From: Gnetum montanum
Taxonomy: Eukaryota > Streptophyta > Gnetopsida > Gnetales > Gnetaceae
NCBI GenBank assembly: GCA_015680685.1
Contig: MNCI01022611.1
Coordinates: forward strand, 857,580-890,905
Length of the DNA stretch: 33,326 nt
Direction of reading: 5' to 3'
In this document: positions 1-10,690 of the stretch, in pieces
Layout of the letters: each line of letters starts with the position of its first letter
How positions within the stretch are numbered: the first letter of the stretch is position 1
Notes under the pieces: generated by a model
The model's input: only the letters and a program-made list of their open reading frames with translations
Told to the model about the DNA's origin: nothing
Database searches by the model: none
Program-made: the position numbers and the translations under genes

Positions 1-1885
1 TCTTTGGAGGACCACATAAAGTCACAAAATAACTATTCTAGCTTCTGGTAGGTAGCTTGGGAGGGGGCCCAACACAAAGAGTAATACACATGGGTCGACG
101 CACATATGGACTTACATACAAGGTATTTACCTACAAGTGTGAGGATTTAGTCTTCCATTTGTCAAGTTTCTTTTAAATTCGATAAATAGCCTACTCCCAG
201 AGAATAGAGGTTGAACCTATAAAATGGAAAGGGATTTACAGAATATTAACAATGTCTTGATCTTGAAGTTTCTTCCAGTTATAGTTGGTCACATGGTTGT
301 AATTGCCCATAAAGCTATAAACTGAGGATTTATTCCAATTTACATTGGAACTTGAGAGCATGCAATATCTCTCCACCCTTGATAAGAGGTAGTGAAAATT
401 GGTGGCTATGTTTTAAACTAGAAAAAGAGAGTTACTGGTGAAGTGAATATTGAGAAGTTGTTGTTGAGAGGAAGAAAGGCAGACCCCAGTGAGAACTTTA
501 GTTTGAATGTCCAAGTTAATCTGATGAAAAAGAAAGTCTTTGATGATGATAAAGAGATAGGGGGTAAGAGGACAACCTTGCTGCACTAACCTATGTATTA
601 GAAAGGGAGAGGTAAGGCCAAAGGTAGTGGCTATTCTTGTTGTAGCATCTTAGAATAAGCATTTCACCATATGCAGGAACTTAGGTCCAAAACCAAGTTT
701 GGTCATGGTCTACAAGATAAAATCCCACTTTATGTTGTCATACACCTTGGAAAAATCAAGTTTCACTAGGATAATATCTTGACCATCATCCTTGGCCCAC
801 TTGAGACCTTCCCACGCCACAACCACATTATCTAAAATAAATCTACTAAGAAAAAATCTTGTTTGTTGGGGAGATATGATCTGGACAATAATTTTTTTCA
901 GCCATAGAGCTAGCCACTTAGCCCAAATTTTATACACTACATTGAGAAGAGTTATGGGATGCCAATTGGAGATATCGGTAAGATCCCTAGACTTGGGGAG
1001 GAGAAGAATTACGCCTTGATTTAGATTGGGCCCAAAAGAACCAGTGAAGATAGCCTAATTAATGACTTGTAGAAGATAATTTTCCACCAAATCCTAATGA
1101 TTTTGAAAGAATTCCATGGGGAAACCATCATAACTAGGAGCTTTTCCCCAACTTAACTTGTAATAGGCCACCTGTGGCTCCACTAAAGTAATATCTACAT
1201 CAAGACTTTGTAGCATAGTTGAGTTGATAAGGTGAGGATAATTGGGGGTGGAAGCCTTAAACAAAGAGATGTCCATTGGGGTAGCTGTAAAAAGGGTTTC
1301 ATAGTGGTTCTTGAGAAAATAGAGGATACTATTGTGGTCAATAATGGTGGTACCATCACTAGATATTTTTTCTATAGAATGCAAAGGGGAAGTAGTATTG
1401 AGATACTTGAAAAATTCCTTACAGTGTTTATCTTGAATATTTAACCAAGAGAGCTGACTTTTAGTTAAGGAACTTTGTGCTCGGTACACATCCTAATGTT
1501 GAAAGGCTAATCATGCTCTAGCTTGCTCCTCATGAACTAGAGTGTTGAAGGGATATTGAGCTAGTCTATTAGTGAGATTTTCAATAGTGAGGTGAATTTT
1601 GTTGTATTCTTGTCTGGCCTGAGTAGCCACTACCTTACCATACAAACGAGCAAAGTTTGGCACTTGACATGAAGCACGATGCCACCAGTTAATCCAACCC
1701 ACCTGATTTAGGGGCCTAGGTTTGGCATTCCAAAAGTTGGATAGAAGAAGTTCAGTAGTAGGAGAAGAAAAATAGTTATTGTGTAGTCAGAAAAGATGGG
1801 AATTTTGTTGTTGAGGGCTGCCACGAATCTTGATAGATATGGAGATAGGAAGATGGTCTGATAAGATGGAATGGTGATACTTTGA
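1..1885 (-). mobile_element. LINE (L1-type) copy A, 5'-truncated
   Basis: This is a non-LTR retrotransposon fragment read on the minus strand. It aligns with the LINE at the right edge of the window: positions about 165-1885 here match about 31612-33326 there, in opposite orientation, with many substitutions. Similarity stops abruptly near 1880-1885, inside the endonuclease-RT interval just after the SDHLPIS-type endonuclease motif. That is the usual 5' truncation of LINE insertions made by incomplete target-primed reverse transcription. The 3' end, any poly(A) tail and the target duplication lie beyond position 1. The copy is clearly dead. Confidence 0.9.
1..1885 (-). pseudogene. LINE ORF2 remnant (RT and downstream region)
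   Basis: The remnant encodes the end of the endonuclease-RT linker (MGWINWWHRASC near 1702), the linker/thumb-side segment (1094-1489), and RT fingers and palm (710-937, with QIISPQQT and LVKLDFSKVYDN, the latter carrying the motif A Asp). A downstream segment at 1-165 ends in a DFMWSS-like block typical of plant LINEs after the RT. Compared with copy B, a Trp codon is now TAG near 1094 and a Gln codon TAG near 708. There is a 1-nt frame change near 130-140. The catalytic FADD box reads FTSN at about 431-447, so the RT active site is lost. Homology to copy B makes the identity secure. No function is expected. Confidence 0.88.
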
Positions 1886-3480
1886 CCATGATACTTGAAA
1901 AATTTGATAAAAATTGCAAACCAAGCCTAAGTACTCAAGGTTATCAATCTTTCATGTGAAACATAAACTATGCAAATAAAACCAAAATTGACCAATGCAA
2001 ATTTTGGATGTTAGGAAAAACCTTTAAATAATTATAAAAAATTATTTTCAAGTATAAATACAAGTAACATGTTACTAAAAACAAAAATTAACCATCAACA
2101 CTACAATCCGAACATAGGAAAAATGAAAATTATGCTATTTTTCAACCAATATTTCTATGAGAAAACCCGGTTTGCAATGAATTGATTGTACTAAACATCC
2201 CAAAAAAATTTCCAAAAAATACAAAAAATTCCAAACTTTAGACAAAACCCTTCTACACTATTTTCATCATCTTCCATATGCTAAAACACTAATAATATGT
2301 GGCCAAAAATTTGATAACACTATCATTTTTTTTCTTAGTAAAACTGCAAAATTTCAAAAAAATGGCCAAAATGCTAAAAAAATGTATTGAAGAAAAACAC
2401 ATAAAAAATTCATAAAATTTTGAAAAAATATTATTCCACCTTTGGTACAATCAAAAAGCCCAAAATAACATATCTATATTATTAGAACTACAAAATTTTA
2501 GGATATATAGTTTAGAAAAAATGTCAAAGCTAAGCTAGAATTGACCAAACGTAAGGAAAAATGTTGCACATAGGTTTTGGAAAAAATAAAAATCTCATTC
2601 AAACCATTTCCAAAAATTCAATTTTTGATTCTGATATAATCAATAATCCTATACCTTCCATTTGGCATAAATAGGTTGAAAAAATTCAACCTACATAAGC
2701 ATAGAGGTGGAAAAATGTTTCTATAAAACTATGAAAAATCAAAAAAAATGATGACAAATTTGTACATGGGAGATGTTGATGAAAATACATCTCCCATGGT
2801 AGGATATAGAAGACTTGAAACAATGTAAACAACCTCCTCTACCTTGTATAAGATTGGATTCTAATTACTTGATCCATCTTTCCTCACCATGAATGTCGAA
2901 AGCCTCAAACCTTTGTCTTGATTATTGTGGAAGGAAAGCCTAAAACTCCTTGACCTATTGCACCAACAGTATGAATGGAGATGGATGGATGATAATATTA
3001 TTGGAAGATGTTGTTGATTTTTCATTTCAATAGCTACTATAGATTCTATATGTCACTTAGGAGACTTGGGAGAAAATAGCTTCAGCACTAGTGTTTGAAG
3101 TGGGAAATATTCCAATATTCTCCAAACGTATACAAGAAAAAGCATTTAGGAAGTCAAGAAAATATTTTTCACATTGAGCCTAGGGACTTTTAGATAGATA
3201 AAAATCCTTGAATGTTAGTTTCTAATGGAACGTTCCTATTTCCCAATCTCACATATTAGGTTTTCCAAACTAGCACATACAACAAATTAGAGAGTGAAAA
3301 ACCTTTGCTATATGTTGTCCATAAGGGCCCCATTGTATTTGGTAAACAAAAATGTTGTGATTAGAAATTTACCATCTTAAGTTAAACTTTAAAATATCTA
3401 GAGGGCCCCGCCAAACATTAAGATTTAAGTAAGTGCTAGAACACCAAAATTTCACATAAGGAAGTTTAGTTTTTGGAGGT
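1886..3480. other. Gene-free AT-rich DNA
   Basis: No convincing coding region is seen on either strand. The 2180-2760 part is rich in A-runs with recurring AAAATTC and CCAAAAA words. It may be old retroelement LTR or untranslated sequence, but no paired LTR, primer site or coding domain ties it to a family. The only clear structure is the hairpin at 2765-2798. Confidence 0.6.
2765..2798. repeat. Perfect inverted repeat (12-bp arms, 10-nt loop)
   Basis: CATGGGAGATGT at 2765-2776 is followed by a 10-nt spacer and its exact reverse complement ACATCTCCCATG at 2787-2798. The stem would be stable in RNA or as a cruciform. No U-run follows that would make it a simple terminator, and its role is unknown. 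Confidence 0.85.
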
Positions 3481-5070
3481 TTGAGATTTCTATGTTGGTA
3501 CTTATGCCAAATACATTAGCCTAACATAATAATAAAAAGAATTAGCCTTCAAATATATAGCCCTTATCAAAGAATATCATGCATGGCCAAGAGTGATTCT
3601 AGAAGCTATAGATCTTACCCCAAATCCTAAGCACTAAGGTAGAGATGTAGAAATCCTTAATGCCTATTAAAAATTCATGAAAACTATCCAAACTTGATAT
3701 AAACGTTGGGCATATATGCTTCACACGTTTTACATTGTATATGCCAATGTGGAGAGGTAAGACCAAATATCCAAATTTGCTCAATAGTGGCCAGGTGGAA
3801 CCCACAAAACCTAGCCAATAAAACTAATTTGGAAATTAATCATTTAAGATCTAGAACTGGGTGTTCTATGACATAACACATTGGTCATTTATGTTCAAAA
3901 TTTTTTCCAACATGTATGCTAATGTGGGGGCATCATAAAAACTATAAGTTAGCTTATACAACCTCAGAAACCATCAATCTTGCTCCAAAAACCTAGTCAT
4001 TGCACAATGAAAATAGAGAGGCAAATAACCCTATTGGACAACATTCCAAATTTGTGAAACTTTATATACACATTGGGCATATACACCCCACATGTTGGTC
4101 AATGTATATGACAAATTGGAAGTCCCATTCAACCTTCACCATGGTCAAAATAACCTTGAAAGTTCAAGTTTTCCTCCAGAACCCTAGGTGTAGACATAAA
4201 TTACTCTAGATCTTGAAAAATGAATCGAAAGACTATAAAATTAGTTAAATTGGACTATTCACATTGATCATATATGCTTCATGAATTGCCAATGTATATT
4301 GAAATGTGGGGGCATAAAAAAACTCAAAACATAATCAATATGATCCAAAGAATTGCATATCTCCTATTAAAACCCTAGCTATTCCCTTGGGAGTCTTGGA
4401 TTGTTGAAAGTCCTATCAAAAGCACTTAAAATTGGTCCAAGGATGTATATACATTGGAAATTTATTCTCCACATATTGATTAGCATATATGCCAATGTGT
4501 CAGCATTAGAAACACTTTACCTTAGGTGTTATAACCTTAAATAATGGAGATCCCACTCCTTCTCCCTATTGTTGACATGGAAGTTTAGAAGGGCTAAATA
4601 TGTGGTTGAAACCTCCTAAAAGATTATCACAACAATGGGATACATTGGTAATTATGCCCTACATGTTGAACCAATGTATATGCCAACGTGTGGACATCTA
4701 CAAACCCCCACTTTTCACAAAATAGCTTCAAAATAGCAAATTTCTACACCAAACCTTTGGCCCTCCAATAGAAGACTTCAAACATTAAGAACTTTGACAA
4801 AAGAATTTCTAGATTTAATATGTGATCCTTATACATTGGAAAAAACCCCTACAAGATATGCCAATATGCATATGAATGTACAAAACTTCTACCATCTAAA
4901 ATCAAGTCAAAACAAGCTCAAGCAACATCACAGTGGGTTCCAAATGTTGAAAGCCTAATCCAAAGTTGTCACAAGCTATCCTAGTGGGTGCTACAAGTCA
5001 ATAATCCATTCCAAAGTACCTATACATTGAGAGAATAGCCTATGCATGTTGAGGTTGAAATTTTGGATAT
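3480..5070. repeat. 191-bp tandem satellite-like array
   Basis: An anchor beginning ACATTGG or a close variant recurs at 3513, 3703, 3878, 4070, 4261, 4451, 4642, 4833 and 5024. Spacings are 190, 175, 192, 191, 190, 191, 191 and 191 bp, giving about 8-9 diverged monomers. Each monomer carries a dyad: an ACATTGG(G)CATATA-type arm, a central CACATGTTGG-type segment, then the inverse arm CCAATGTATATGCCAATG. The second half of the monomer is A-rich with CCTAGNC/CCCTAG-like words. No monomer has a conserved reading frame. The array sits upstream of a Tat-lineage pol, a lineage known to carry internal tandem repeats, so it may be part of that element. Confidence 0.85.
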
Positions 5071-5099
5071 TCACAAGTTGAAGAAAGAGGCTTTATATG

Positions 5100-5500
5100 T
5101 TGAAAATATATTTTTTTAGCCTTTTTAATTATGTTTAACACGAAAAAACACTTTTCTAGGAGTTTATTACTAGTTTTCAAAAAAAATTTCTATTTTTATA
5201 AAAATTTTTAATAATTTTTTAAGATTCTTCTATTTTTTACATGATTTTTTTATTTTCTACAAGAATGTTCTAATTTTTCCAAGATTTTTTCTTTTTCTTT
5301 TTTTACTTTTTTATTATTTTGATAGTTTTGAACCTATTTTCTCTAGCTTTTTGCTAATTTTGATAATCTACAACATGTTTTCTTTAGCTTTTTTTTTTCT
5401 ATTTTGATAATTTGCATCCTTTGTTCTCAAAGTTTTCACCTATTTTGGTAGTTTATAACTTATGTTCATTAGATTTGTGCTTATTTCACTCATGAAAAAA
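5100..5500. repeat. T-rich tract with a ~42-bp minisatellite
   Basis: The plus strand is strongly T-biased. From about 5316 a unit starting ATTTTGATA or ATTTTGGTA recurs at 5316, 5357, 5401 and 5442, a period of 41-44 bp. Units share a middle similar to TTTTCTCTAGCTTTTT. Divergence between units is high. No coding potential is seen. Confidence 0.65.
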
Positions 5501-5559
5501 TCTAAAATAAAAATAAATATTATTATTTATACTATTTCGAAGTTGGTGAAACATTATTT

Positions 5560-6075
5560 AATGAAGTTTGTCCTAGTCAACATCATTTGATCTCATTAGG
5601 TATCATTTGATATCACTTCCTGATATCATTTGGTGTTATTTGAAAACGTTTTACATGATTTTTGACATTGTTCAACCCTATTTGGCCCTACTTGACACTG
5701 TTTTGCATTTTTTTGGCATCATTTTCTCTCACTTGATGTTATTTTTCATAGTTTTAACTTCATTTGGCTCTGTTGGAAGCCATTTAACATCATTTTACAC
5801 CATTTTGACATCATTTCTCATCACTTGATATCATTCTTTCATTATTACAACTTCATTTTATTTTCTTTGATATCATTTTGTATACATTTAACCTGATTTG
5901 GTGTTACTTTTTGTCATTTTGACATTATTTGGCATGATTGTAATATATTTTGACAACATTTAATCACATTTGACCTTATTTCACCAGTATTTGGCTTAAT
6001 TGGATATCATTTGGAATAATTTTCTATCATTTATGACATTACTTGGCTTTATTATTTCTTGTTTTACTTTGTTTG
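5560..6075. repeat. Quasi-periodic ATTTG/ATC-rich low-complexity tract
   Basis: Short words such as ATCATTTGATATC, ACATCATTT, ATTTGGC and TTTGACAT recur dozens of times on the plus strand, often 10-14 bp apart, without a fixed long unit. An open frame at 5607-5828 exists only because the repeat lacks stops in that phase. Its translation is low-complexity and hydrophobic, and I do not call it a gene. Confidence 0.6.
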
Positions 6076-6196
6076 GACATTATTGTGCCTCATGGTGTTT
6101 TATTACTCTATTATTTTCCATTTTTTAACATTGTTTAAAAATTATGTCATGTAAATGCTAGTTAATATGCTTTTGGTTGACATGTAGGATTAGAAC

Positions 6197-7960
6197 ATGG
6201 ATAGATGGGCATCATTTAACCAACCTCTAATCTTGGGTGGATCCTACGGTAATGTTGAAAGATCCATTGATCTAGATTACATAGATCTTAAACCTAAGAG
6301 CCTATTTAATCATGTAGCCTTGATAGAGAAGTCCCTTAAATGGCCTAAGTACATAGTTAAAACCCTTGACCTGGAGACTAGTGACATTGTTGGGGACTCT
6401 TTAGCTAAGATTCCTATTATAACACATAATGGTGAGGAGAAAACACTAAAACTAAGTTTCTCACTCAAACCATAGTAGGCTCAAGACATCACCAAGATTC
6501 TTAAAGATAAAATTAAAGCATTTTATTGGTCATACAAGGATATGCTAGGGATTGATCCACTTTTAGTGTTACATAACATCATACTTGATCCTAGTATCAA
6601 ACCTCTTAAACAAAAAGTGTGTAAAGTTAGACCAAATTTGGCTTTAGTAATTTGTGATGAGATCAAGAAGTTTTACCAAGATGGTTTCATTCGAGCAATT
6701 GATTACATTAATTGGGTATCCAATATAGTGATAGTTCCCAAGAAAAATAAGAGTATTTGTATCTATATTTATTTTTAAGACCTTAATAAGGTAACCATTA
6801 GAGATGATTTTTCATCGCCAATTATTGATCAAATCATTGATACTATGATCGATCATGCCTTACTATCCTTCGTGGATGGGTTCTCAGGGTATAATCAAGT
6901 TAGGATCAACTAGGAGCATCAAATCTACATGACCTTCATGATCTCCTAGGAAACCTTTTGTTATACCATGATGTCATTTGACCTAAAGAACATGAGTGTG
7001 ACTTATCAATGGGCAATGACTTATATATTTAGTGACTACATGCTAGGGTTATTGAAAAATTACATTGATGACATAGTAGTAAAATCCAAGATGGTTGATG
7101 ACCATACATATGATAAAAAACTAGTGCTCCAGTATTACTTTAAAAATGAACTTAGACTTAATTCTAAGAAGTGTATCTTTGGTGTTAAATTAGGTAAAAT
7201 ACTTGGTTTTGTAGTATACGAATCAGGGATACATGTTGATCCTAATAAGGTTAAGGCCATAATGAACTTGACAATACCTACTAACCTTAATGAATTTTGA
7301 GGAATACAATGTAGATTATGGTTTATTTCTAACTTCATCTCAAAGCTTATGAATAAGCTACAATCCATGCAACAGTTTCTTAATAAGAGAGTTCACTATC
7401 AGTGAACTAATTAGTGCAAAAAAACCTTTGATAACATTAAGAAATAGTTGGCCCAATTACCCATAGTGTACCTACCTTAGAAGGATAAACAATTTTACAT
7501 CTACCTTACAATCTCCAACATGTCCAAAACCTTTCTAATCTATCAAAAACAAGATGATGTAGCAAAGATTCCCATTTACTAGTCAATCCATGCATTGATA
7601 GTTTATGAGACTCGATACATGGAGGTTGAGAAGTATTACCTAGCCCTAGTCTTCTCCTTGAAAAAGTGGAGACACTACCTCTTTATGTGCCAAGTTAGCA
7701 TCATATGTAAGGACAACATATTGAGAGACATAAAAACTGATATATACAAGAGTAGCCAAATAGCCTAGTGGAAAGCCAAAGCCACTGAATTTGACCTACA
7801 CTACATCTCCCAAGCCTCAATGAAAGGTTAAGCTATAGCCACTCAACTTATGACTTCCCTGGTTGAGAATAACACAAATATTGATTTTGAGTTCCTTGAT
7901 GAGCATGTTAACATTGCTTACAAGGTACTTGAAGGATATGAGGCCATCATGCACTTTTAT
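6197..7960 (+). pseudogene. Tat-lineage pol: reverse transcriptase and RNase H
   Basis: One reading frame is followed through many internal stops. Positions 6197-6475 are the pre-RT linker. From 6542 comes the RT N-terminus (MLGIDPLL, then FIRAIDYINWVSNIVIVPKK at 6690-6750). Motif A is SFVDGFSGYNQV near 6868-6903, and SFDLKNMSVTYQWAMTYIF follows near 6974-7030. The catalytic box is YIDDIVVKSK near 7060-7090, with both Asp intact. The connection at 7150-7300 includes LNSKKCIFG and HVDPNKVKAI. RNase H-like sequence follows to about 7860 (MEVEKYYLALVFSLKKWRHY near 7618-7680). Stops include TAG at 6473, about 6911 and 6948, 7590 and 7767, TGA at 7298, and TAA near 7830. Most are one transition from the expected Gln or Arg codon. 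Confidence 0.85.
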
Positions 7961-8340
7961 TGAGCTTCAACAACCCCATGGGGATAGTGCTACCATTGTC
8001 ATAATATCATCCTCTATAGGGATCCAACCTTTCCCTTATTGTTCTTAATTTCTATGTACCAATAATGTAGTGTAATATGAAGTATTAATCAAAGGAATGA
8101 TGGTAGCTTGTAATCAAGTAATCACATGTTTAATGATAAAAGAAAATTCACAACTTGTGATTAATGAAGTAACTAATATTTACATATGTAAAGACAAACA
8201 TTTACAACCTTACTATGACCTAGCCAAGAAACTCATGCTATAATTTACGGATGTTGATATCCAACATATATGATGAACTAAGAACATCTTGGCCAATGCC
8301 ATTGCAACCTTAGTTCTAAGTCTAATGCTAGATATGCTTA
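7945..8340 (+). pseudogene. Second (archaeal-type-like) RNase H domain, Tat lineage
   Basis: After the first RNase H the frame changes near 7975. The new frame contains IVIISSSIGIQPF (about 7998-8036), a NNVV.YE.LIKGMM block (8060-8105), SQLVINEVTN (8150-8180), HLQPYYDLAKKLM (8200-8240) and KNILANAIATL (8280-8315). This order matches the extra RNase H of Tat elements, where the blocks read roughly SNNVAEY, LIINQ, L.PY...A..LM and KKADALANLA. Catalytic positions are partly replaced: the Asp expected in the K.ADALA block is Asn. Stops interrupt the frame. The family assignment is by eye. Confidence 0.7.
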
Positions 8341-8814
8341 GAAAATTACCTTCTATGATGGAGAATTGTGCTCTTCCCAACAAATACTCAAGGTTTCTCT
8401 ATATCCACTATTGACAATGTTCCTCAATGAGAGTGTGCTGACATAAAATTTTAACTAATGCATGATGAATCTTCATAGAACCTAACTACCTCTAAATTTA
8501 ATTTTGTACATAAAAGATCAAAATAATATGTCATTGTAGCCAATAACACATTATGTCAAAAGTTCTATGATGGGATATTATTAGTATGCTTTAGTAGAAT
8601 CGAAGCTTGAACAATCCTTGAGTAGGTTCATGAAGGCATATGTGGAGGGAATATATGACCTAGAACCATGGCCATAAAGATTAGATGACTAGGACACTAT
8701 TGGCCCTATATGAAAAGTGATTGCTTGCAAAAGGTTGAATCCTATGACACCTATGCATGGCATGAAAACTTGATACACATACCATTGACTAATTTACACA
8801 ATACTAAAATCATG

Positions 8815-9669
8815 TGGTCATTATAATGATGGGGAATTAACATTATTAAGCCTATAACACCTAAGTATTCCATAGGGAAAAGCTTCATCATCACCACAAC
8901 CAAATACTTTACAAAGTTTGTTGAAGCTATTCCTCTAAGAAAACAATATCTTCATGAGTCTATAAATTCATATTAGATAACATAGTATCATATTGGCATA
9001 ACCTTATCTATAGTCATAGACAATGGAAAATAGTACAATGGCAAGGAAATGCAAACCTTTCGACAAAAACAAAACATTAAACATTCATTTTCATCACCAT
9101 ACTATCTGCAAGCCAATGGAAAAGCTAAAACTAGCAATAAAGTTATCATATATGTCCTTAAAAAGATGTTGAACAATAATAAACATAAGTGGTATGAACA
9201 ACTTGTACATGCATTTTGGACCTATAGGAAAACCTTTAGAACCATAATTCATGCCACCCTGTATAGCCTCATTTATGGATCTAAAGTAGTTTTGCCTATT
9301 GAATTGCAAGTTCCATCACTAAGGATAGCTCTATTTGACTTCATCAATGATGAGTAGAATAAGGAGTTGCATATCATTGACCTCAATTAGGTGGAGGAGA
9401 AGTGAATACAAAGACTTGATCACATTAGATAGTATCAAGAGAGGCAAAAAAAACAACATCATCATGATCTGAATAGATAAAAATTCAAGGAAGGATACCT
9501 TTTCCTTAAGGCCATTCATGAACATGTGGACAAGTCCTCAGCCAATTGCGAAGTATCTTTCTTGGTCACCAAAGATTACAACAATGGAACATTCATATTG
9601 GCAAACATGGATGGGAATGAATTAACTAATATAGTTAGTCATTCCTATCTCAAACCTTATTATATCTAA
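8815..9669 (+). pseudogene. Tat-lineage integrase remnant
   Basis: The frame runs from a WGINIIKPI block at about 8836 (expected WGIDIVGP, so the first catalytic Asp is Asn). YFTKFVEAIP follows at about 8910-8940. VIDNGK at about 9016-9033 keeps the second catalytic Asp. SPYYLQANGKAKTSNK at about 9095-9140 has Lys where the catalytic Glu is expected. The conserved RT-side block WYEQLVHAFWTYRKTFRT and the C-terminal NGTFILANMDGNEL segment follow, ending at TAA 9667-9669. Internal stops lie near 8833, 8974, 9031, 9355 and 9388. Two of three catalytic acids are lost, so it is non-functional. The 9049-9357 part is the best preserved. Confidence 0.88.
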
Positions 9670-10685
9670 TGCTAACCTATTTTCTTGTAGCCTTTGTTTA
9701 TCTTCATTGATAGGTATGGACAAATGATTAACATTGATGGACTTGATGGCCTATGAAAAGTGAGCCTATGTGACTTATTATCTATTTTTGACATAAAAAG
9801 ATACTTTAAACTTTGTATAAATTCCATGAAATAAATTACATATTTCTCATGTTTTACCAAGTTTATCCAATGTTGGCCTATATTCTACTTTTTGCATCAT
9901 GTGACCCTAGGCGATCTTATAATCACATATATTCTTTGACTTGCTTTCTTGTCATCTTGAAGTTGTGCTTGTAGGATGAAGCTTGAAGTCATCACAGAGG
10001 TGTGACTCATCACAGCAGTGAGTCATCATGTCATCTTAATGCATAAGATTCAGTTAGCTTATTTAACTATGCCAAGAGTTCTTACCTCACATTACTTGCA
10101 TTACCCTCCCAAGCCATATCCTTGTAGCCAAATTGTATCCCTCCTTAACCTAATAACAATGAAAACCTATGTTTGATATTAATGAATCATGAACTTGTGA
10201 CATATTCTTCAACATGCTCCACCATCAAGCTCATTGAATATAACAAATCTCATTCAATGAGAAAACAAAATAAAATCTAGCCTTAGCAATGAAAGCTAAG
10301 GAAGATTTCACCCCTTAATAAAAGAAGAAAAATTTGTGGAAAAAAATTCCTAATTTAGCTAAGAAGAAAATGAAGCCTAAAGTCAAATAAATAGATCCAA
10401 AAAACAAAGAGAGGAACCAAGTGGCCAAAGAAGCCAAAAATATGAAGTGCTAGTTTCTCTAACACATCATTGAGTAACCTAGTTTGAGCACAAAGCATGA
10501 AGACCTTTTCAACTAATATGAATATCATTGCCATACCATAGCCATGATGTCAATGTCTAAAATTACTTATTAATCCATGTGATCATTTCATGATAATAAA
10601 TATAGCATTTATCTCATGTCAAATTCATATAATTCTATTGTGATATTATTTCATCATCATGAGAACTCCTCCCCATTTTTCTATA
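9670..10685. other. Gene-free DNA 3' of the Tat pol, with a Lys-rich stretch
   Basis: This probably holds the untranslated 3' part of the Tat element and/or older host DNA. A plus-strand Lys-rich reading frame at about 10289-10455 (AKKKMKPKVK, KNKERNQVAKEAKN) contains stops and cannot be assigned. TGACTCA (10003-10009) and TGAGTCA (10019-10025) form a short inverted pair. No LTR was recognised. Confidence 0.5.
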
Positions 10686-10690
10686 GCTAT
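10686..10690. repeat. Target-site duplication of the outer element (left copy)
   Basis: GCTAT lies directly outside the left LTR and is repeated exactly at 28188-28192, outside the right LTR. A 5-bp duplication is normal for Ty3/gypsy integrase. This fixes the outer element's ends and shows a single insertion. Confidence 0.93.

Larger units (their letters stand above)
6180..9669 (+). mobile_element. Ty3/gypsy retrotransposon remnant, Tat lineage
   Basis: Plus-strand domains run RT, RNase H, a second RNase H-like domain, then integrase, in Ty3/gypsy order. The extra RNase H between the first RNase H and the integrase is the hallmark of plant Tat-type elements (Tat, Ogre, Retand). Wording such as YIDDIVVKSK in the RT and SPYYLQANGKAKTSNK in the integrase fits the same lineage. 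Upstream of 6197 I find no gag or protease, only repeats. No LTR pair, primer-binding site or target duplication could be identified, so the true element limits are unknown. Numerous stops and at least two frame changes make it inactive. Confidence 0.85.

Noticed and set aside
5607-5828. 73-residue hydrophobic open frame
   Set aside because: It lies wholly in the low-complexity repeat and appears only because the repeat has no stop in that phase.
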